A DNA stretch of 64,000 nt from Gammaproteobacteria bacterium (GTDB lineage Bacteria > Pseudomonadota > Gammaproteobacteria > Ga0077554 > Ga007554): assembly GCA_021731145.1 (NCBI GenBank), contig JAKFXX010000028.1:25659-89658 (forward strand). The letters are read 5' to 3'. The translations under genes were made by a program, and so were the position numbers. Below are positions 1 to 10,729 of this stretch, one piece after another (the first letter of the stretch is position 1; each line of letters starts with the position of its first letter). The notes under the pieces are model-generated. The model did no database searches. It saw only the letters and a list, made by a program, of their open reading frames with translations, and was not told the origin of the DNA.

Positions 1-872
1 CTCTCGCGGCTGATTGCCCCGAGAACAATTCCAATGTTAACGACAACGAAACCCCACAGCATGCCGTAAGTATATCGTCTTTCCAGATGGGCAAAACCCC
101 GATTACCCTTGGCCAGTACAAACGCTATGTCGCCGCCTCGGGAGCCACTAGAGGGTCGTCGGGCTGGAATCTTATCAACGACGACTTTATGAGATACAAC
201 GCGTATGGCGATGACGCGCCAGTGGTACAGGTTTCCTGGCAAGAGGCCAAGGATTTCATCGATTGGCTCAATAAGAACAAACCGGCGAATGACCGTGGCA
301 CATACCGCTTACCCTCAGAAGCCGAATGGGAATATGCCTGCCGTGCGGGCAGCAATCACGCGTATTGCGGCAGCAATAACGTGGATGAAGTGGCATGGCA
401 CGATGGCGACGTTCCTAAGGGCAGCGGCAGGCATCAGCAAAATGTTGAACGCAAGGTTCCCAACGTCTGGGGACTCTACGACATGAGTGGCAACGTGTGG
501 CAATGGGTAGAGGACATCTATCATGATAACTATCATGGCGCACCAGCTAATGGCCGCGCCTGGACGGAGAGCAACGCGCATGCTTCACACAGCGCCCCGG
601 ACTTCAACCAGGCAAAGCAGAAACATAACAACTCCGCGCGTATTGTGCGCGTCAGCAGCACGGATTACAGCCGGGAACAACAGGAATACGACGCCGCCAT
701 GCGCGCTCTTCACGGCTCATCCTGGAAACGCGACACCACCACCGCTCGGGTTCTGCGCGGTGGCTCCTGGAAGTTCACTTCCGACTTCGCGCGCGCGACT
801 TACCGCCTCGCCGCCTCGCCTGGAAACTGGTACTACGGCAATGGGTTTCGTGTCGCCAGAACCCTGCCGTGA
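1..872 (+). CDS. SUMF1/FGE-sulfatase-fold protein, 5' end outside the window
   Basis: The reading frame is open from base 3 and runs into the first in-window ATG (87), so the gene starts upstream. The translation just before that ATG (DCPENNSNVNDNETPQHAVS) aligns with the same region of the downstream paralogue at 1003-1908. Family hallmarks are visible: PVVQVSWQEAKDFIDWLN, YRLPSEAEWEYACRAG, WGLYDMSGNVWQWVED, RVLRGGSWK and a terminal GFRVART. True formylglycine-generating enzymes carry two active-site cysteines just after the GGSW/GGSY motif; here those positions are Phe and Ala, so formylglycine synthesis is unlikely and a binding or structural role is inferred. An extra stretch of about 40-50 residues, rich in polar and charged residues, lies between the WTE segment and RVLRGGSWK and is missing from the paralogue. 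Confidence 0.85.
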   Translation, partial: LAADCPENNSNVNDNETPQHAVSISSFQMGKTPITLGQYKRYVAASGATRGSSGWNLINDDFMRYNAYGDDAPVVQVSWQEAKDFIDWLNKNKPANDRGTYRLPSEAEWEYACRAGSNHAYCGSNNVDEVAWHDGDVPKGSGRHQQNVERKVPNVWGLYDMSGNVWQWVEDIYHDNYHGAPANGRAWTESNAHASHSAPDFNQAKQKHNNSARIVRVSSTDYSREQQEYDAAMRALHGSSWKRDTTTARVLRGGSWKFTSDFARATYRLAASPGNWYYGNGFRVARTLP

Positions 873-1002
873 ACTTGCAAAGACGTAGCGCAGCAGGCAT
901 CAGGCCGTTCATATATCGATGATCCGGCGAACAACAACTGGCAGCTCCGGCATGACAAAGCGTGCAGCCACTAAAACTTGAACTTAATCTTGAGACTCAG
1001 CA

Positions 1003-1908
1003 ATGCCACAAGCACATCATCGTCCACCATCATACTTGCCCAGATCTCTTGTTGCGGCGCTGTGCCTGTGCCTGACTACCGGCCTTGCAAACGCGGGGGA
1101 ATTTAGCAGTTTTATCGGCATGAAGTTCACCGACATACCCGCCGGCTCTTTCCAGATGGGATCGTGCCAAGTGGCAAGCGCCATGGCTCAAAATAACAAG
1201 AAACGTGCTTTACTTGGTCAAGCACCGCTGACAACCAACTGTCCAGGGGCCGATTTGGACGCACTGGTCAACGAGGTTCCACAGCATCGCGTCAACGTGC
1301 CAGCCTTTCAAATGAGCAAAACCGAAGTCACTCTGGGCCAGTTCAAACGCTTCATCATCGCCACTGGCCGCACTGATTTAGTCACCGACGAGTTCATGAA
1401 ATACAATGCCCACGGCGACGACGCGCCGGTCGTTCATGTCTCATGGAACGAGGCCAAGAATTTTATCGAATGGTTCAACAAGAGCAGATCGGCAACTGAC
1501 CATGGAACCTACCGCTTACCTACCGAGGCCGAATGGGAATATTCCTGCCACGCGGGCGGTAACCACCCTTATTGCGGCAGTCGCGACGTGAACGCCGTAG
1601 CATGGTTCGTCGCAAACAGCGGCAAACATCAGCAACCCGTAGGCAGCAAAAACGCCAATACCTTTGGTCTTCACGACATGAGCGGCAACGTATGGGAATG
1701 GGCAGAAGACTGTTATCACGACAATTATACCGGCGCGCCTACAGACGGCAGCGCGTGGACGGACCCCTGCTCGAGTTCCGGGCACGTTCTGCGCGGAGGT
1801 TCCTGGAAGGGCGATATCAAAAATATGCGCACGCAAGTTCGGATCAACGCCACAGCCGTGAGCCGGGGTAACAATATCGGCTTTCGCCTCGCCAGAACCC
1901 CACAGTAA
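1003..1908 (+). CDS. Exported SUMF1/FGE-sulfatase-fold protein (tandem paralogue)
   Basis: A 301-residue protein. Its N-terminus has a basic then hydrophobic stretch (RSLVAALCLCLTTGLANA, residues 14-31) that reads as a Sec signal peptide cleaved after ANA. The mature part begins like other SUMF1-domain proteins (FTDIPAGSFQMGSC) and continues with TEVTLGQFKRF, VSWNEAKNFIEWFN, YRLPTEAEWEY, GLHDMSGNVWEWAEDCY, VLRGGSWK and IGFRLARTPQ. The two cysteines needed for formylglycine formation are replaced (Gly and Met after GGSWK). The protein is likely periplasmic or secreted. It is a tandem duplicate of the gene ending at 872, separated by 130 bp without an obvious gene. The substrate is unknown; a sensory or binding role is inferred from the fold only. 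Confidence 0.88.
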   Translation: MPQAHHRPPSYLPRSLVAALCLCLTTGLANAGEFSSFIGMKFTDIPAGSFQMGSCQVASAMAQNNKKRALLGQAPLTTNCPGADLDALVNEVPQHRVNVPAFQMSKTEVTLGQFKRFIIATGRTDLVTDEFMKYNAHGDDAPVVHVSWNEAKNFIEWFNKSRSATDHGTYRLPTEAEWEYSCHAGGNHPYCGSRDVNAVAWFVANSGKHQQPVGSKNANTFGLHDMSGNVWEWAEDCYHDNYTGAPTDGSAWTDPCSSSGHVLRGGSWKGDIKNMRTQVRINATAVSRGNNIGFRLARTPQ

Positions 1909-2074
1909 GCGAAAACAACATTTTTCGTTTTGCTGTGCTGTAAAAAAGTTCAAGGGTGGGCTTTTCACATCCTCCTAATTCAGTGGCGGAAAAATTAGCT
2001 TCACACCGCCAATCGCCAATGTGCGAAACCTCTCCAGGCAGGGGTTTATTTGTTACAATTACGCCCCAACATAG

Positions 2075-3259
<1,185 letters not shown>

Positions 3260-3306
3260 CCCCCACTCTTCAACCGATCCACATCATCGCAAACACAACA
3301 CATACA

Positions 3307-3930
3307 ATGAGCCATACCAGCGAAGAACGCATTATTGCCTTGGCCGGCGCTTTCCAGGCCACCCACTTGGTACAGCAGGTTGCGCATACAGGAACCATGG
3401 ACACTCGTGACTTTGAGGTATGCATCAACAGTATTTTCAACATTAACCCACCCACTACAGCCGCCGTCTATGGCGGCGTGCGTGGCATCAACACCGGGCT
3501 CAAACGGCTGCGCACCCAGCTTGGCGGCGGGGACGAGCCACGCGACATGGAGATCACGCGTTATATTGTCGCCATCCTCTACCTTGAGCGCCAACTGGCA
3601 AAAGACCCACAGATGCTACAGCAAATCACCGAAGGCATCGAAAAGGCAAGAGGCCAAGCGCAGCATTTCTCCCAGACTCACAGCAACGTCATCGCCAGCC
3701 TGGCTGGCTTGTACAGCGACACCATCAGCACCTTGAATCCCCGCATTATCGTCAGCGGTGAGCAGGGCTACCTGTCCAATCCCGACAACGCCAACAAAGT
3801 ACGCGCCCTGCTGCTGGCGGCAATACGCTCTGCAGTATTATGGCGTCAGTGCGGCGGTGGCCGATGGCAACTTCTGTTTGGCCGTAGCCGGATGGTGCGT
3901 GAGGCGGGGGAGCTTTTGGGAGAAGTATGA
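3307..3930 (+). CDS. hflD: HflD, high-frequency-lysogenization-type protein
   Basis: A 207-residue alpha-helical protein. In E. coli HflD is a peripheral inner-membrane protein that binds phage lambda CII and sits next to mnmA; its housekeeping role is not settled. Visible family features are the start (ERIIALAGAFQATHLVQQVA), the central segment with GLKRLRTQLGG and EITRYIVAILYLERQL, and the C-terminal block RALLLAAIRSAVLWRQCGGG followed by RWQLLFGRSR. Length is typical (about 205-213). The next gene, lpxA, is convergent, and a hairpin lies between them. Confidence 0.93.
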   Translation: MSHTSEERIIALAGAFQATHLVQQVAHTGTMDTRDFEVCINSIFNINPPTTAAVYGGVRGINTGLKRLRTQLGGGDEPRDMEITRYIVAILYLERQLAKDPQMLQQITEGIEKARGQAQHFSQTHSNVIASLAGLYSDTISTLNPRIIVSGEQGYLSNPDNANKVRALLLAAIRSAVLWRQCGGGRWQLLFGRSRMVREAGELLGEV

Positions 3931-3932
3931 GA

Positions 3933-3958
3933 GGGTGAGGGAGCTGCGGCCCTCACCC
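3933..3958. terminator. Hairpin between convergent hflD and lpxA
   Basis: GGGTGAGGG (3933-3941) and CCCTCACCC (3950-3958) form a perfect 9-bp GC-rich stem with an 8-nt loop. It begins 2 bp after the hflD stop codon and ends 10 bp before the lpxA stop codon. No uridine tract follows on either strand, so it may be a bidirectional barrier or mRNA 3'-end stabiliser rather than a textbook intrinsic terminator. Confidence 0.6.
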
Positions 3959-3968
3959 AGAGTACACT

Positions 3969-4751
3969 TTACCGGATTATGCCGCGTGACGACTTCTGCA
4001 CAAAATCCACCAGCAGTTTAATCTCGGCATGGCTCGCCGCCAGCTCTCCGAGCTGTTCAAGCGCCTGCTCCACCGTAAGATTGGAGCGATACAGAATCTT
4101 GTATGCCCGGCGCAGCTCGCTGATAATTTCAGCGCTAAAACCGCGTCTTCTCAGACCCTCCGTATTGAGACCATGGGGTGCTCCCCGGTAACCTGATACC
4201 ATGAGGAAAGGTGGCACGTCCTTGGAAATACCGGTATTGAAGGCGGTAAAACAGTGCGCGCCAAGGCCGCAAAACTGGTGCACCATCGTGAAGCCGCCAA
4301 GGATGACGTAATCCTCTATCGTCACATGGCCGGCCAGCGAGGCGTTGTTGGACATGATGATGTTATTGCCCAGCACGCAGTCATGGGCAATATGCACATA
4401 CGCCATGATCCAGTTGTCATCGCCGATGCGGGTTATTCCACCACCCTGGACTGTACCGCGATTGATTGTGCATGACTCGCGAATAAGGTTGCGGTCGCCA
4501 ATTTCGAGCCAGGTATCCTCGCCATGGTATTTTTTATCCTGGGGCGCATCGCCTATCGAGGAAAATTGATAGATTTTGTTGTCACGGCCAATACGGGTAG
4601 GACCATTGATGACCACATGGGGACCAATCCACGTGCCTTCTCCGATCTCAACATCCGGCCCGATAACAGAAAACGGGCCAACACTGACCCCAGCGGCAAG
4701 CCGCGCGCCCGGATGAATTATCGCGCTCGATGCAATCAGGGAATCTGTCAA
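3969..4751 (-). CDS. lpxA: Acyl-ACP--UDP-N-acetylglucosamine O-acyltransferase LpxA
   Basis: A 260-residue left-handed beta-helix enzyme that performs the first step of lipid A synthesis: transfer of a hydroxyacyl chain from ACP to the 3-OH of UDP-GlcNAc. Hexapeptide repeats fill residues 8-190. The catalytic-His segment ([12 protein letters not shown]) and the family motif [13 protein letters not shown] are present, as is the C-terminal helical domain ending SRGIIR. The start is TTG at 4751, overlapping the fabZ stop, which implies translational coupling. It is the last gene of the long minus-strand operon in this window; lpxB, which often follows, is absent. Confidence 0.97.
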   Translation of the reverse strand: MTDSLIASSAIIHPGARLAAGVSVGPFSVIGPDVEIGEGTWIGPHVVINGPTRIGRDNKIYQFSSIGDAPQDKKYHGEDTWLEIGDRNLIRESCTINRGTVQGGGITRIGDDNWIMAYVHIAHDCVLGNNIIMSNNASLAGHVTIEDYVILGGFTMVHQFCGLGAHCFTAFNTGISKDVPPFLMVSGYRGAPHGLNTEGLRRRGFSAEIISELRRAYKILYRSNLTVEQALEQLGELAASHAEIKLLVDFVQKSSRGIIR

Positions 4752-5197
4752 GGCTCAAGTTCCCTTTCCGCGCACATCAGGTCCGCGCTGGCGACAATCT
4801 TGTCGCTCACCTTGGCAACAGCATGAAACTTCCATACGGTTTTTATGACACGCGTCACTGCGACTTCAAGAATCAGCTGGTCGCCCGGGATGACCGGCTG
4901 CTTGAAACGGGCATTATCAATGCCGACAAAATAATAAAGGGATCTTTCAGTGGGCCGGCTATTGGTGGTTATGAACGCCAGGATACCCGTGGCCTGCGCC
5001 AAGGCCTCTATAATCAACACACCAGGCATGATCGGGCGATCAGGGAAATGCCCCTGAAAAAAAGGCTCATTAAAACTTACGTTCTTCAGCGCCACCAGGG
5101 ACTCGCCAGGGACGCATTTGAGCACCCGGTCCACCAGCATGAAGGGGTAACGGTGGGGAAGGTGTTTGAGCACCTCGCGAATATCGAGCGATTCCAA
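4748..5197 (-). CDS. fabZ: 3-hydroxyacyl-ACP dehydratase FabZ
   Basis: Hot-dog-fold dehydratase of fatty-acid elongation, which also balances the hydroxyacyl-ACP pool used by LpxA and LpxD next to it. The hallmark [13 protein letters not shown] contains the catalytic His, and the second motif ([23 protein letters not shown]) contains the catalytic Glu region. An ATG 84 bp upstream (5281) would add 28 residues not expected in FabZ and has no good ribosome-binding site. I prefer TTG at 5197: AAGGA lies 8 nt upstream, the protein then begins [19 protein letters not shown] as in relatives, and the 149-residue length is normal. It overlaps the lpxA start. Confidence 0.95.
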   Translation of the reverse strand: MESLDIREVLKHLPHRYPFMLVDRVLKCVPGESLVALKNVSFNEPFFQGHFPDRPIMPGVLIIEALAQATGILAFITTNSRPTERSLYYFVGIDNARFKQPVIPGDQLILEVAVTRVIKTVWKFHAVAKVSDKIVASADLMCAERELEP

Positions 5198-5303
5198 AAT
5201 TCTTATCCTTCTATCTTCTATTATTACCTGACGGAGCCTTTGGGCAAGGCCTCGCGCTGGCCCACGTTCAGCTTTTATCATACCGCACCATAAAGGTACG
5301 CGG

Positions 5304-6365
5304 CTATGCTTGTTTTTGTGCCTGCCTCAGCATCCCTTCCAGCACCTTCAATCGGCGCGCCATCTCATCCAACTGCCGGAAACGCACGGTATTCTTGTGC
5401 CACTGCTGATTAGTATCCGCGGGAATGCCGGAAGAATACAATCCGGGCTGTTTTATGGATTTGGTCACAAACGACATGCCAGTGATATGCACGTCATCGG
5501 CGATTTCCAGATGACCGCTGATGCCTACGCCACCGCCGATAGTGCAGCGCCTGCCGATGCGCGCACTGCCCGCAATGCCCACGCAGCCTGCAATCGCGGT
5601 GTGGGCACCGATATGGACGTTGTGGGCCACCTGGATCTGGTTATCCAGCTTCACGCCGTCCTCGATCACCGTGTCTTCCAGCGCGCCCCTGTCGATGGTG
5701 GTATTGGCGCCAATCTCAACATCATCGCCGATAGATACCCCACCCAGTTGCGGCACCTTGAGCCAGATACCCTTATCGTTGGCGATACCAAATCCATCGC
5801 TGCCAATGACTGCACCAGGATGAATCAGGATGCGCTTGCCTATGTGTACACCGTGGCATATCGTGACGTTGGCAAGAAGACGGCTGCCCTCACCAATCAC
5901 CGCGCCTTTGCCAATAAAACAGCCTGGCCCGATACTGACATTTGCGGCAATATTCACATCAGCCTCAATAACGCAGTGAGGTCCGATGGAGACGCTTTCA
6001 TGAACCCGGCTGTCAGCGCTGACGCAGGCCGTTGGGTGGATACCCGCCACACTCGCCTGCTCACGATCCGCGTACAGTAATGCTGCGGCGCGGGCATATC
6101 CAACATAGGGGTTAGCCACAACCACTGCGGCGGTCGCGCACGCCTCCTTATCCTTTGAGGAAAGGATAACCGCGCTGGCCCGCGTTGACGCCAAATGCTT
6201 CCGGTAACGCGGATTGGATAAAAACGTGATGTCGCCGGGTTGCGCGCTTTGCAGTGTCGCAACCCCTGTGATCACGCACGCTTCATCGCCGTATAACTCG
6301 CCGCCGATACGTTCCGCGATCTGGCCCAGCGTGATTCCCGGCACGCCCAAGGGCGAAGGCGACAC
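5304..6365 (-). CDS. lpxD: UDP-3-O-(3-hydroxyacyl)glucosamine N-acyltransferase LpxD
   Basis: A 353-residue enzyme for the third step of lipid A synthesis, N-acylation of UDP-3-O-acyl-glucosamine. The N-terminal uridine-binding domain ([17 protein letters not shown] ... [11 protein letters not shown]) is followed by hexapeptide repeats that form a left-handed beta-helix (about residues 105-320). The catalytic-His motif lies in [21 protein letters not shown]-terminal helix ([19 protein letters not shown]) completes the protein. The start is GTG, 16 bp after the skp stop. Position between skp and fabZ is the canonical arrangement. Confidence 0.97.
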   Translation of the reverse strand: MSPSPLGVPGITLGQIAERIGGELYGDEACVITGVATLQSAQPGDITFLSNPRYRKHLASTRASAVILSSKDKEACATAAVVVANPYVGYARAAALLYADREQASVAGIHPTACVSADSRVHESVSIGPHCVIEADVNIAANVSIGPGCFIGKGAVIGEGSRLLANVTICHGVHIGKRILIHPGAVIGSDGFGIANDKGIWLKVPQLGGVSIGDDVEIGANTTIDRGALEDTVIEDGVKLDNQIQVAHNVHIGAHTAIAGCVGIAGSARIGRRCTIGGGVGISGHLEIADDVHITGMSFVTKSIKQPGLYSSGIPADTNQQWHKNTVRFRQLDEMARRLKVLEGMLRQAQKQA

Positions 6366-6381
6366 TTACTGCCCGCCTGAC

Positions 6382-6927
6382 TTATTTTTTAGGCTTCGCC
6401 GATACTGGCGCATCTTTGGGTCTATCCCGCAGACGTTGCAGTACCTTGCCTGTAATGTCTAACTTGGGGCTAACAAAGGCGGCTACGTCGAAGAAAATCA
6501 TGTCGTAACCTTCGTCCTTGCCGAGGGTGTCAATGGTTTCTTTCACGATCTGCTGCAGTTTACCAAGCTCTTCGTTGTTGCGAATATTGACATCATCACG
6601 AAGCTCTTCCTGGATGCGGCCAAGATCCCGTTTACGGGCAAGGACATCGCGCTCCATCTTGGCGCGCTCGGACTCGCTCATGGTTACGCCATCCTTTACC
6701 AGCTTTTCTTCGAGTTGCTTGAGCTCCTTAACCTCGGCCTGCAGCTTGTTGCGCCGAGGGGCAAACTCCTGCTCGAACCTGCCGCGTGCGGCGTCCGCCT
6801 GGGGCGCTTTTTCCATCAACTCGGCACTGTTCACATAACCCAGCTTCAACTCGGCCGCATTCACAGCCGGCATCGATAACATCAGACCAAACATCAGACC
6901 TAAAACAGGATATGCAATTTTTTTCAC
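6382..6927 (-). CDS. skp: Periplasmic chaperone Skp/OmpH
   Basis: A 181-residue trimeric 'jellyfish' chaperone that carries unfolded outer-membrane proteins from the Sec translocon to BamA. The signal peptide is visible (KKIAYPVLGLMFGLMLSMPAVNA, cleaved before AELKLGYV). The mature N-terminus matches the family start (LGYVNSAELMEKAPQ). A long charged helical hairpin (about residues 50-125) forms the tentacles. The start is GTG preceded by CCGGAG. It lies 20 bp downstream of bamA, the usual order. Confidence 0.95.
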   Translation of the reverse strand: MKKIAYPVLGLMFGLMLSMPAVNAAELKLGYVNSAELMEKAPQADAARGRFEQEFAPRRNKLQAEVKELKQLEEKLVKDGVTMSESERAKMERDVLARKRDLGRIQEELRDDVNIRNNEELGKLQQIVKETIDTLGKDEGYDMIFFDVAAFVSPKLDITGKVLQRLRDRPKDAPVSAKPKK

Positions 6928-6947
6928 AACATTTACTCCGGATTATT

Positions 6948-9233
6948 TCAGAAAAAAGTACCTAACGAGAATTGGAACGACTCAGTGACATCTCCCGCCT
7001 TCTTGTTAAGCGGCCTCGCCAGGTTGAAATTCAGCGGTCCCATGGGGGACAGCCAAATGGCGGCCACTCCTGCGGAATAGCGCAAATCGCCTGCACTGAA
7101 TTGCTGAATGCCGGTATAGACGTTACCGATATCAAAAAAGGCGCTCAGACGGAACGATTTACTCTCTTCCATAAAGGGTACAGGGAAAATCACCTCTGTA
7201 CTCCCCACCACCTTCAAGGCACCACCCAGCGCCCTGTTGTTTTCCCTCAGGCCCAGGCTGTTCGCCCTGAATCCACGCACAGAGTAAACACCGCCCGCGT
7301 AATAGCGCTCCCAGAAAGGCAGGGCGGTAGTGCCGCCATAACTGTCACCATAGGCAACTTCGCCATTCAACACCAAGGTCAGGCTCTTGGTCAACGGGCG
7401 ATACATCTGTGTGCGCGAAGACAGCTTGTAAAACTGCAAACCGCTGCCTGGCACCGACATTTCCGCTGACAGACTCTGCAACATACCGTTATCTGCGAAA
7501 ATCGCACGGTTGCGTGTATCGTGCGTCCAGCCGCCGGACATTTTGATTATATCAAAAGTGTCCCCGTTTGCATTGAGAAAGTCCACATAGGAGCGCGGCG
7601 TGAAACTGGTGGTTTTTATCCTTGTATGCTCGTAGTCAAAACTCAAGCGCGCGGTATTGTGTTCGCTGAGCGGAAAGCCATAATTCACCCCGGCACCAAA
7701 CACATCCGACAGATAGCTTCCGACAAACAACCGGGTAGCGTTGGTTTGCCTGAAAAATCCCCTGAACCCCCGGCTCACGCCATCCGGCGTGTGATAAGGA
7801 TCGGTATAGGAAAAACTGTATATGGTGTTCACCCGGCTGTTATTGACTTCGGCACTAATGCGCTTGCCACTGCCAAGAAAATTGTCCTGGCTGATACTGG
7901 CGCTGAGCAGCAAGCCCTGCACCTGCGAAAAGCCCACCGCCGCCGTCAGGCTGCCCAGGGACCTTTCCGTTACGCTGACATTCACATCAACCTGGTCCGG
8001 CACACCGGGAACGGCAGGAGTCTCGATGTTAATATCCTGAAAAAAGCCCAACCTCTGCAAACGAATCCGCGAGCGATTGATCTTGTCGGTAGCCAGCAAC
8101 CCCCCTTCCATCTGCCGCATTTCGCGCCGCACCACTTCATCGCGGGTTCTGGCGTTGCCTGCAACATTAATACGACGCACATACACCCGCTTGCCGGGGT
8201 CGATCAAAAATGTCACTGACACCTGCTTATTGGGCTTGTCCACCTCCGGATTGGGGTTGACATTAGCAAACGCATAACCGTCCGCACCAAGACGCTCGGC
8301 GATTTGCGCGGCGCTTTCGGTGACGGCCTTGCGCGAAAAAACAGCGCCTTCAGCCACGCTGATCAGCTTGCGTAGATCCTCTTCGGGCACGATGAGGTCA
8401 CCCGCGAGTTTGACTTCCTTGACGGTGAATTTCTCGCCCTCGGCAATATTTACCGTGATATAGACATCACGCTTATCGGGCGTAATGGAAACCTGGGTGG
8501 AGTCGATATTGAAGTTGATGTAACCGCGATCCAGGTAATAGGAGCGCAGGGTTTCCAGATCCGCAGCCAGTTTTTGCTTGGAATACTGATCCGAGCTGGT
8601 GAAGAATGAAAACAGCGTTGGCGTAGTTATTTGAAGCTGTTTCAACAACACTTCGTCACTAAACGCCGCGTTGCCAACGATGGCGATTTGGTGAATCTTC
8701 GCGGATTTACCCTCGACGACGTCGATAGAGATGTCTACGCGATTGCGCTCCAGCGGCGTCACCTTCGCTTTGATCTTAACACCGTATTTGCCCTGGCTGA
8801 AGTATTGACGCTGCAGCTCCCGCTCCACTTTGTCGAGCAAGGAACGGTCAAAAATCCGGCCTTCCGCAAGACCGCTCTGCTTCATCGCCTTGGTCAGGTC
8901 CTCGGTCTTGATGTCCTTATTGCCGGCGATCTTGATGCCGGAGATCGAGGGGCGCTCCTTTACCATGATGATTAGCGTATCGCCATCCTGGCCAAATCGC
9001 ACGTCATCGAAAAAACCGGTCTTGAACAAGGCGCGAATCGCCTCAGAGGAGCGGGCGTCATCCAGCGTATCGCCGGCGTTAAGGGGCAAATAATTAAAGA
9101 GCGTGCCGGGGGACGTGCGCTGTAAACCTTCCAGCCTGATGTCCTTGATGACAAATGGTGTCATGGCCCACGCATGCGATGCCAGCAGCATACCCAGCAA
9201 GATTAGCCATGCCCTTCTTTTCGGAGCTCTCAT
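6948..9233 (-). CDS. bamA: Outer membrane protein assembly factor BamA
   Basis: Central subunit of the BAM complex, which inserts beta-barrel proteins into the outer membrane. The chosen start (ATG at 9233, GGAT upstream) gives a clean signal peptide, MRAPKRRAWLILLGMLLASH followed by AWA, and about 761 residues. In-frame ATGs at 9266 and 9311 would only lengthen it. Five POTRA domains occupy roughly residues 25-420, starting FVIKDIRLEGLQRTSPGTLF. The C-terminal 16-stranded barrel follows; it contains the conserved VRGF motif of loop 6 (VYSVRGFRANSLGLR) and ends with a terminal phenylalanine (FQFSLGTFF), the BAM recognition signal. It lies between rseP and skp. Confidence 0.97.
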   Translation of the reverse strand: MRAPKRRAWLILLGMLLASHAWAMTPFVIKDIRLEGLQRTSPGTLFNYLPLNAGDTLDDARSSEAIRALFKTGFFDDVRFGQDGDTLIIMVKERPSISGIKIAGNKDIKTEDLTKAMKQSGLAEGRIFDRSLLDKVERELQRQYFSQGKYGVKIKAKVTPLERNRVDISIDVVEGKSAKIHQIAIVGNAAFSDEVLLKQLQITTPTLFSFFTSSDQYSKQKLAADLETLRSYYLDRGYINFNIDSTQVSITPDKRDVYITVNIAEGEKFTVKEVKLAGDLIVPEEDLRKLISVAEGAVFSRKAVTESAAQIAERLGADGYAFANVNPNPEVDKPNKQVSVTFLIDPGKRVYVRRINVAGNARTRDEVVRREMRQMEGGLLATDKINRSRIRLQRLGFFQDINIETPAVPGVPDQVDVNVSVTERSLGSLTAAVGFSQVQGLLLSASISQDNFLGSGKRISAEVNNSRVNTIYSFSYTDPYHTPDGVSRGFRGFFRQTNATRLFVGSYLSDVFGAGVNYGFPLSEHNTARLSFDYEHTRIKTTSFTPRSYVDFLNANGDTFDIIKMSGGWTHDTRNRAIFADNGMLQSLSAEMSVPGSGLQFYKLSSRTQMYRPLTKSLTLVLNGEVAYGDSYGGTTALPFWERYYAGGVYSVRGFRANSLGLRENNRALGGALKVVGSTEVIFPVPFMEESKSFRLSAFFDIGNVYTGIQQFSAGDLRYSAGVAAIWLSPMGPLNFNLARPLNKKAGDVTESFQFSLGTFF

Positions 9234-9358
9234 CAATAATCCAAGTCGTTTGTAGGGCTTACGCATAGTGTCCCAGCAAGGCGTAGCGACGAAGACAGTG
9301 CGTGTTTGCACGGCCAGGAGCTACAACGCCGCTGGGGCGGTTTTGCGTAAGTCCCAGG

Positions 9359-10729
9359 CTAACCAAAAAGGCGTGCCAGGTCATTGTAAAAGGCGAAGAT
9401 CATCAGCGTCCCCAACAGTGCGATACCCACCCGCTGGCCGAACATCTGCGCATCGTCCGACACCGGGCTGCCCTTTACCCACTCAATCAAATAGTACATG
9501 AGATGCCCGCCGTCCAGGAGGGGGACAGGCAACAGGTTCAACACGCCCAGACTGATGCTCACGATGGCAAGAAATCCCAGGAACGACACCACTCCCACGC
9601 TGGCGGAATACCCTGCATATTGGGCGATGCTGATGGGGCCGCTGAGATTGTCCACGGAGAGCACCCCCGTCACCATTTTGAACAGCATGCGCAGCGTCAA
9701 CGCCGACATATCCCAGGTTTTGATCACGGCCTGCACCACGGCCTCGCCCGGTGAATAGCGCATCACGGCGCGCAGTTCTTCCGGCAATTCCCCAGGGATT
9801 TTGACACCCGCGCCGATACGGCCTATCGTACCTTCCTTGGTTGCCACAGCAACGGGTTGCAACTCAATGGTACGGCGCGCACCCTGACGCTCGACTTCAA
9901 CGCGGATGACGCGTCCGGCGCGGGGTCTGACATATTCAACCCACGCTTCCCAGTCACTTATGGCTTGTCCATCGGCGGCAATAATTTTATCACCCGCCTC
10001 TATTCCCGCCCGCTCGGCGGCACCACCAGCCTCCAGTTGGCCAATGATGGGCGGAATAGCCGGACGGTAGGGGCGCATGCCAAGGCTGTCGAGCAGATTT
10101 CCCTGGTCCAGGTCGCTTCCCGTCACGGCACTCAAACCCAGCGTGCGTGTCATTGGGTGGCGGCTTGCGTCCTGCACCTGCACCGTCACCGCCTGCTGAT
10201 CCAGCGCTTTGTCCAGCATGGAAAATATCACTGTTTCCCAGGTCGGCGTCGGCTTGCCATTTAAACTGAGGATAACATCCCCCTGCTGAAAACCGCCGCG
10301 CTGGGCGATGGAATTCGGCGCCACTTCCCCAACAATCGGCTTGAGGCCACTCACGCCAATAATGAAAACCGCCCAATAGGCAATGATGGCGAGCAGAAAA
10401 TTGAACAGCGGCCCCGCGAACACGATGGCAAAACGGCTGGCCAGCGGCTTGCGGTTAAAGGCGCGGTGCGCTTCGTGCGGATCGACTGGCGCTTCACGCT
10501 CATCGAGCATTTTCACATAGCCGCCCAGCGGCACTGCCGCGATGACGTACTCTGTGTTGTCAGGGCCGCAGCGCCATATCCACAGGGGCTTGCCAAAACC
10601 AACCGAGAAGCGCAGCACCTTCACGCCCAGCTTGCGCGCCACCCAGAAATGGCCGAATTCATGGACGGTCACCAGCACGCCAATGGCGATGATGAAGAAA
10701 AAGATCGAGGATAAAATTGTGCTGATCAT
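9359..10729 (-). CDS. rseP: Site-2 intramembrane zinc metalloprotease RseP
   Basis: A 456-residue inner-membrane protease that makes the second cut in anti-sigma factor RseA and clears remnant signal peptides. The zinc motif HEFGH (residues 23-27) is in the first transmembrane helix and the LDGGH motif in the third ([15 protein letters not shown]). Two periplasmic PDZ domains lie in between ([26 protein letters not shown]). Its ATG overlaps the dxr stop by 4 bp, so translation is probably coupled. The spacing to bamA (about 125 bp from the preferred bamA start) is the largest in this part of the operon. Confidence 0.97.
   Translation of the reverse strand: MISTILSSIFFFIIAIGVLVTVHEFGHFWVARKLGVKVLRFSVGFGKPLWIWRCGPDNTEYVIAAVPLGGYVKMLDEREAPVDPHEAHRAFNRKPLASRFAIVFAGPLFNFLLAIIAYWAVFIIGVSGLKPIVGEVAPNSIAQRGGFQQGDVILSLNGKPTPTWETVIFSMLDKALDQQAVTVQVQDASRHPMTRTLGLSAVTGSDLDQGNLLDSLGMRPYRPAIPPIIGQLEAGGAAERAGIEAGDKIIAADGQAISDWEAWVEYVRPRAGRVIRVEVERQGARRTIELQPVAVATKEGTIGRIGAGVKIPGELPEELRAVMRYSPGEAVVQAVIKTWDMSALTLRMLFKMVTGVLSVDNLSGPISIAQYAGYSASVGVVSFLGFLAIVSISLGVLNLLPVPLLDGGHLMYYLIEWVKGSPVSDDAQMFGQRVGIALLGTLMIFAFYNDLARLFG

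Noticed and set aside
5310..6080. 256-codon plus-strand frame across lpxD
   Set aside because: Antisense to the hexapeptide-repeat gene; the repetitive composition keeps the frame open.
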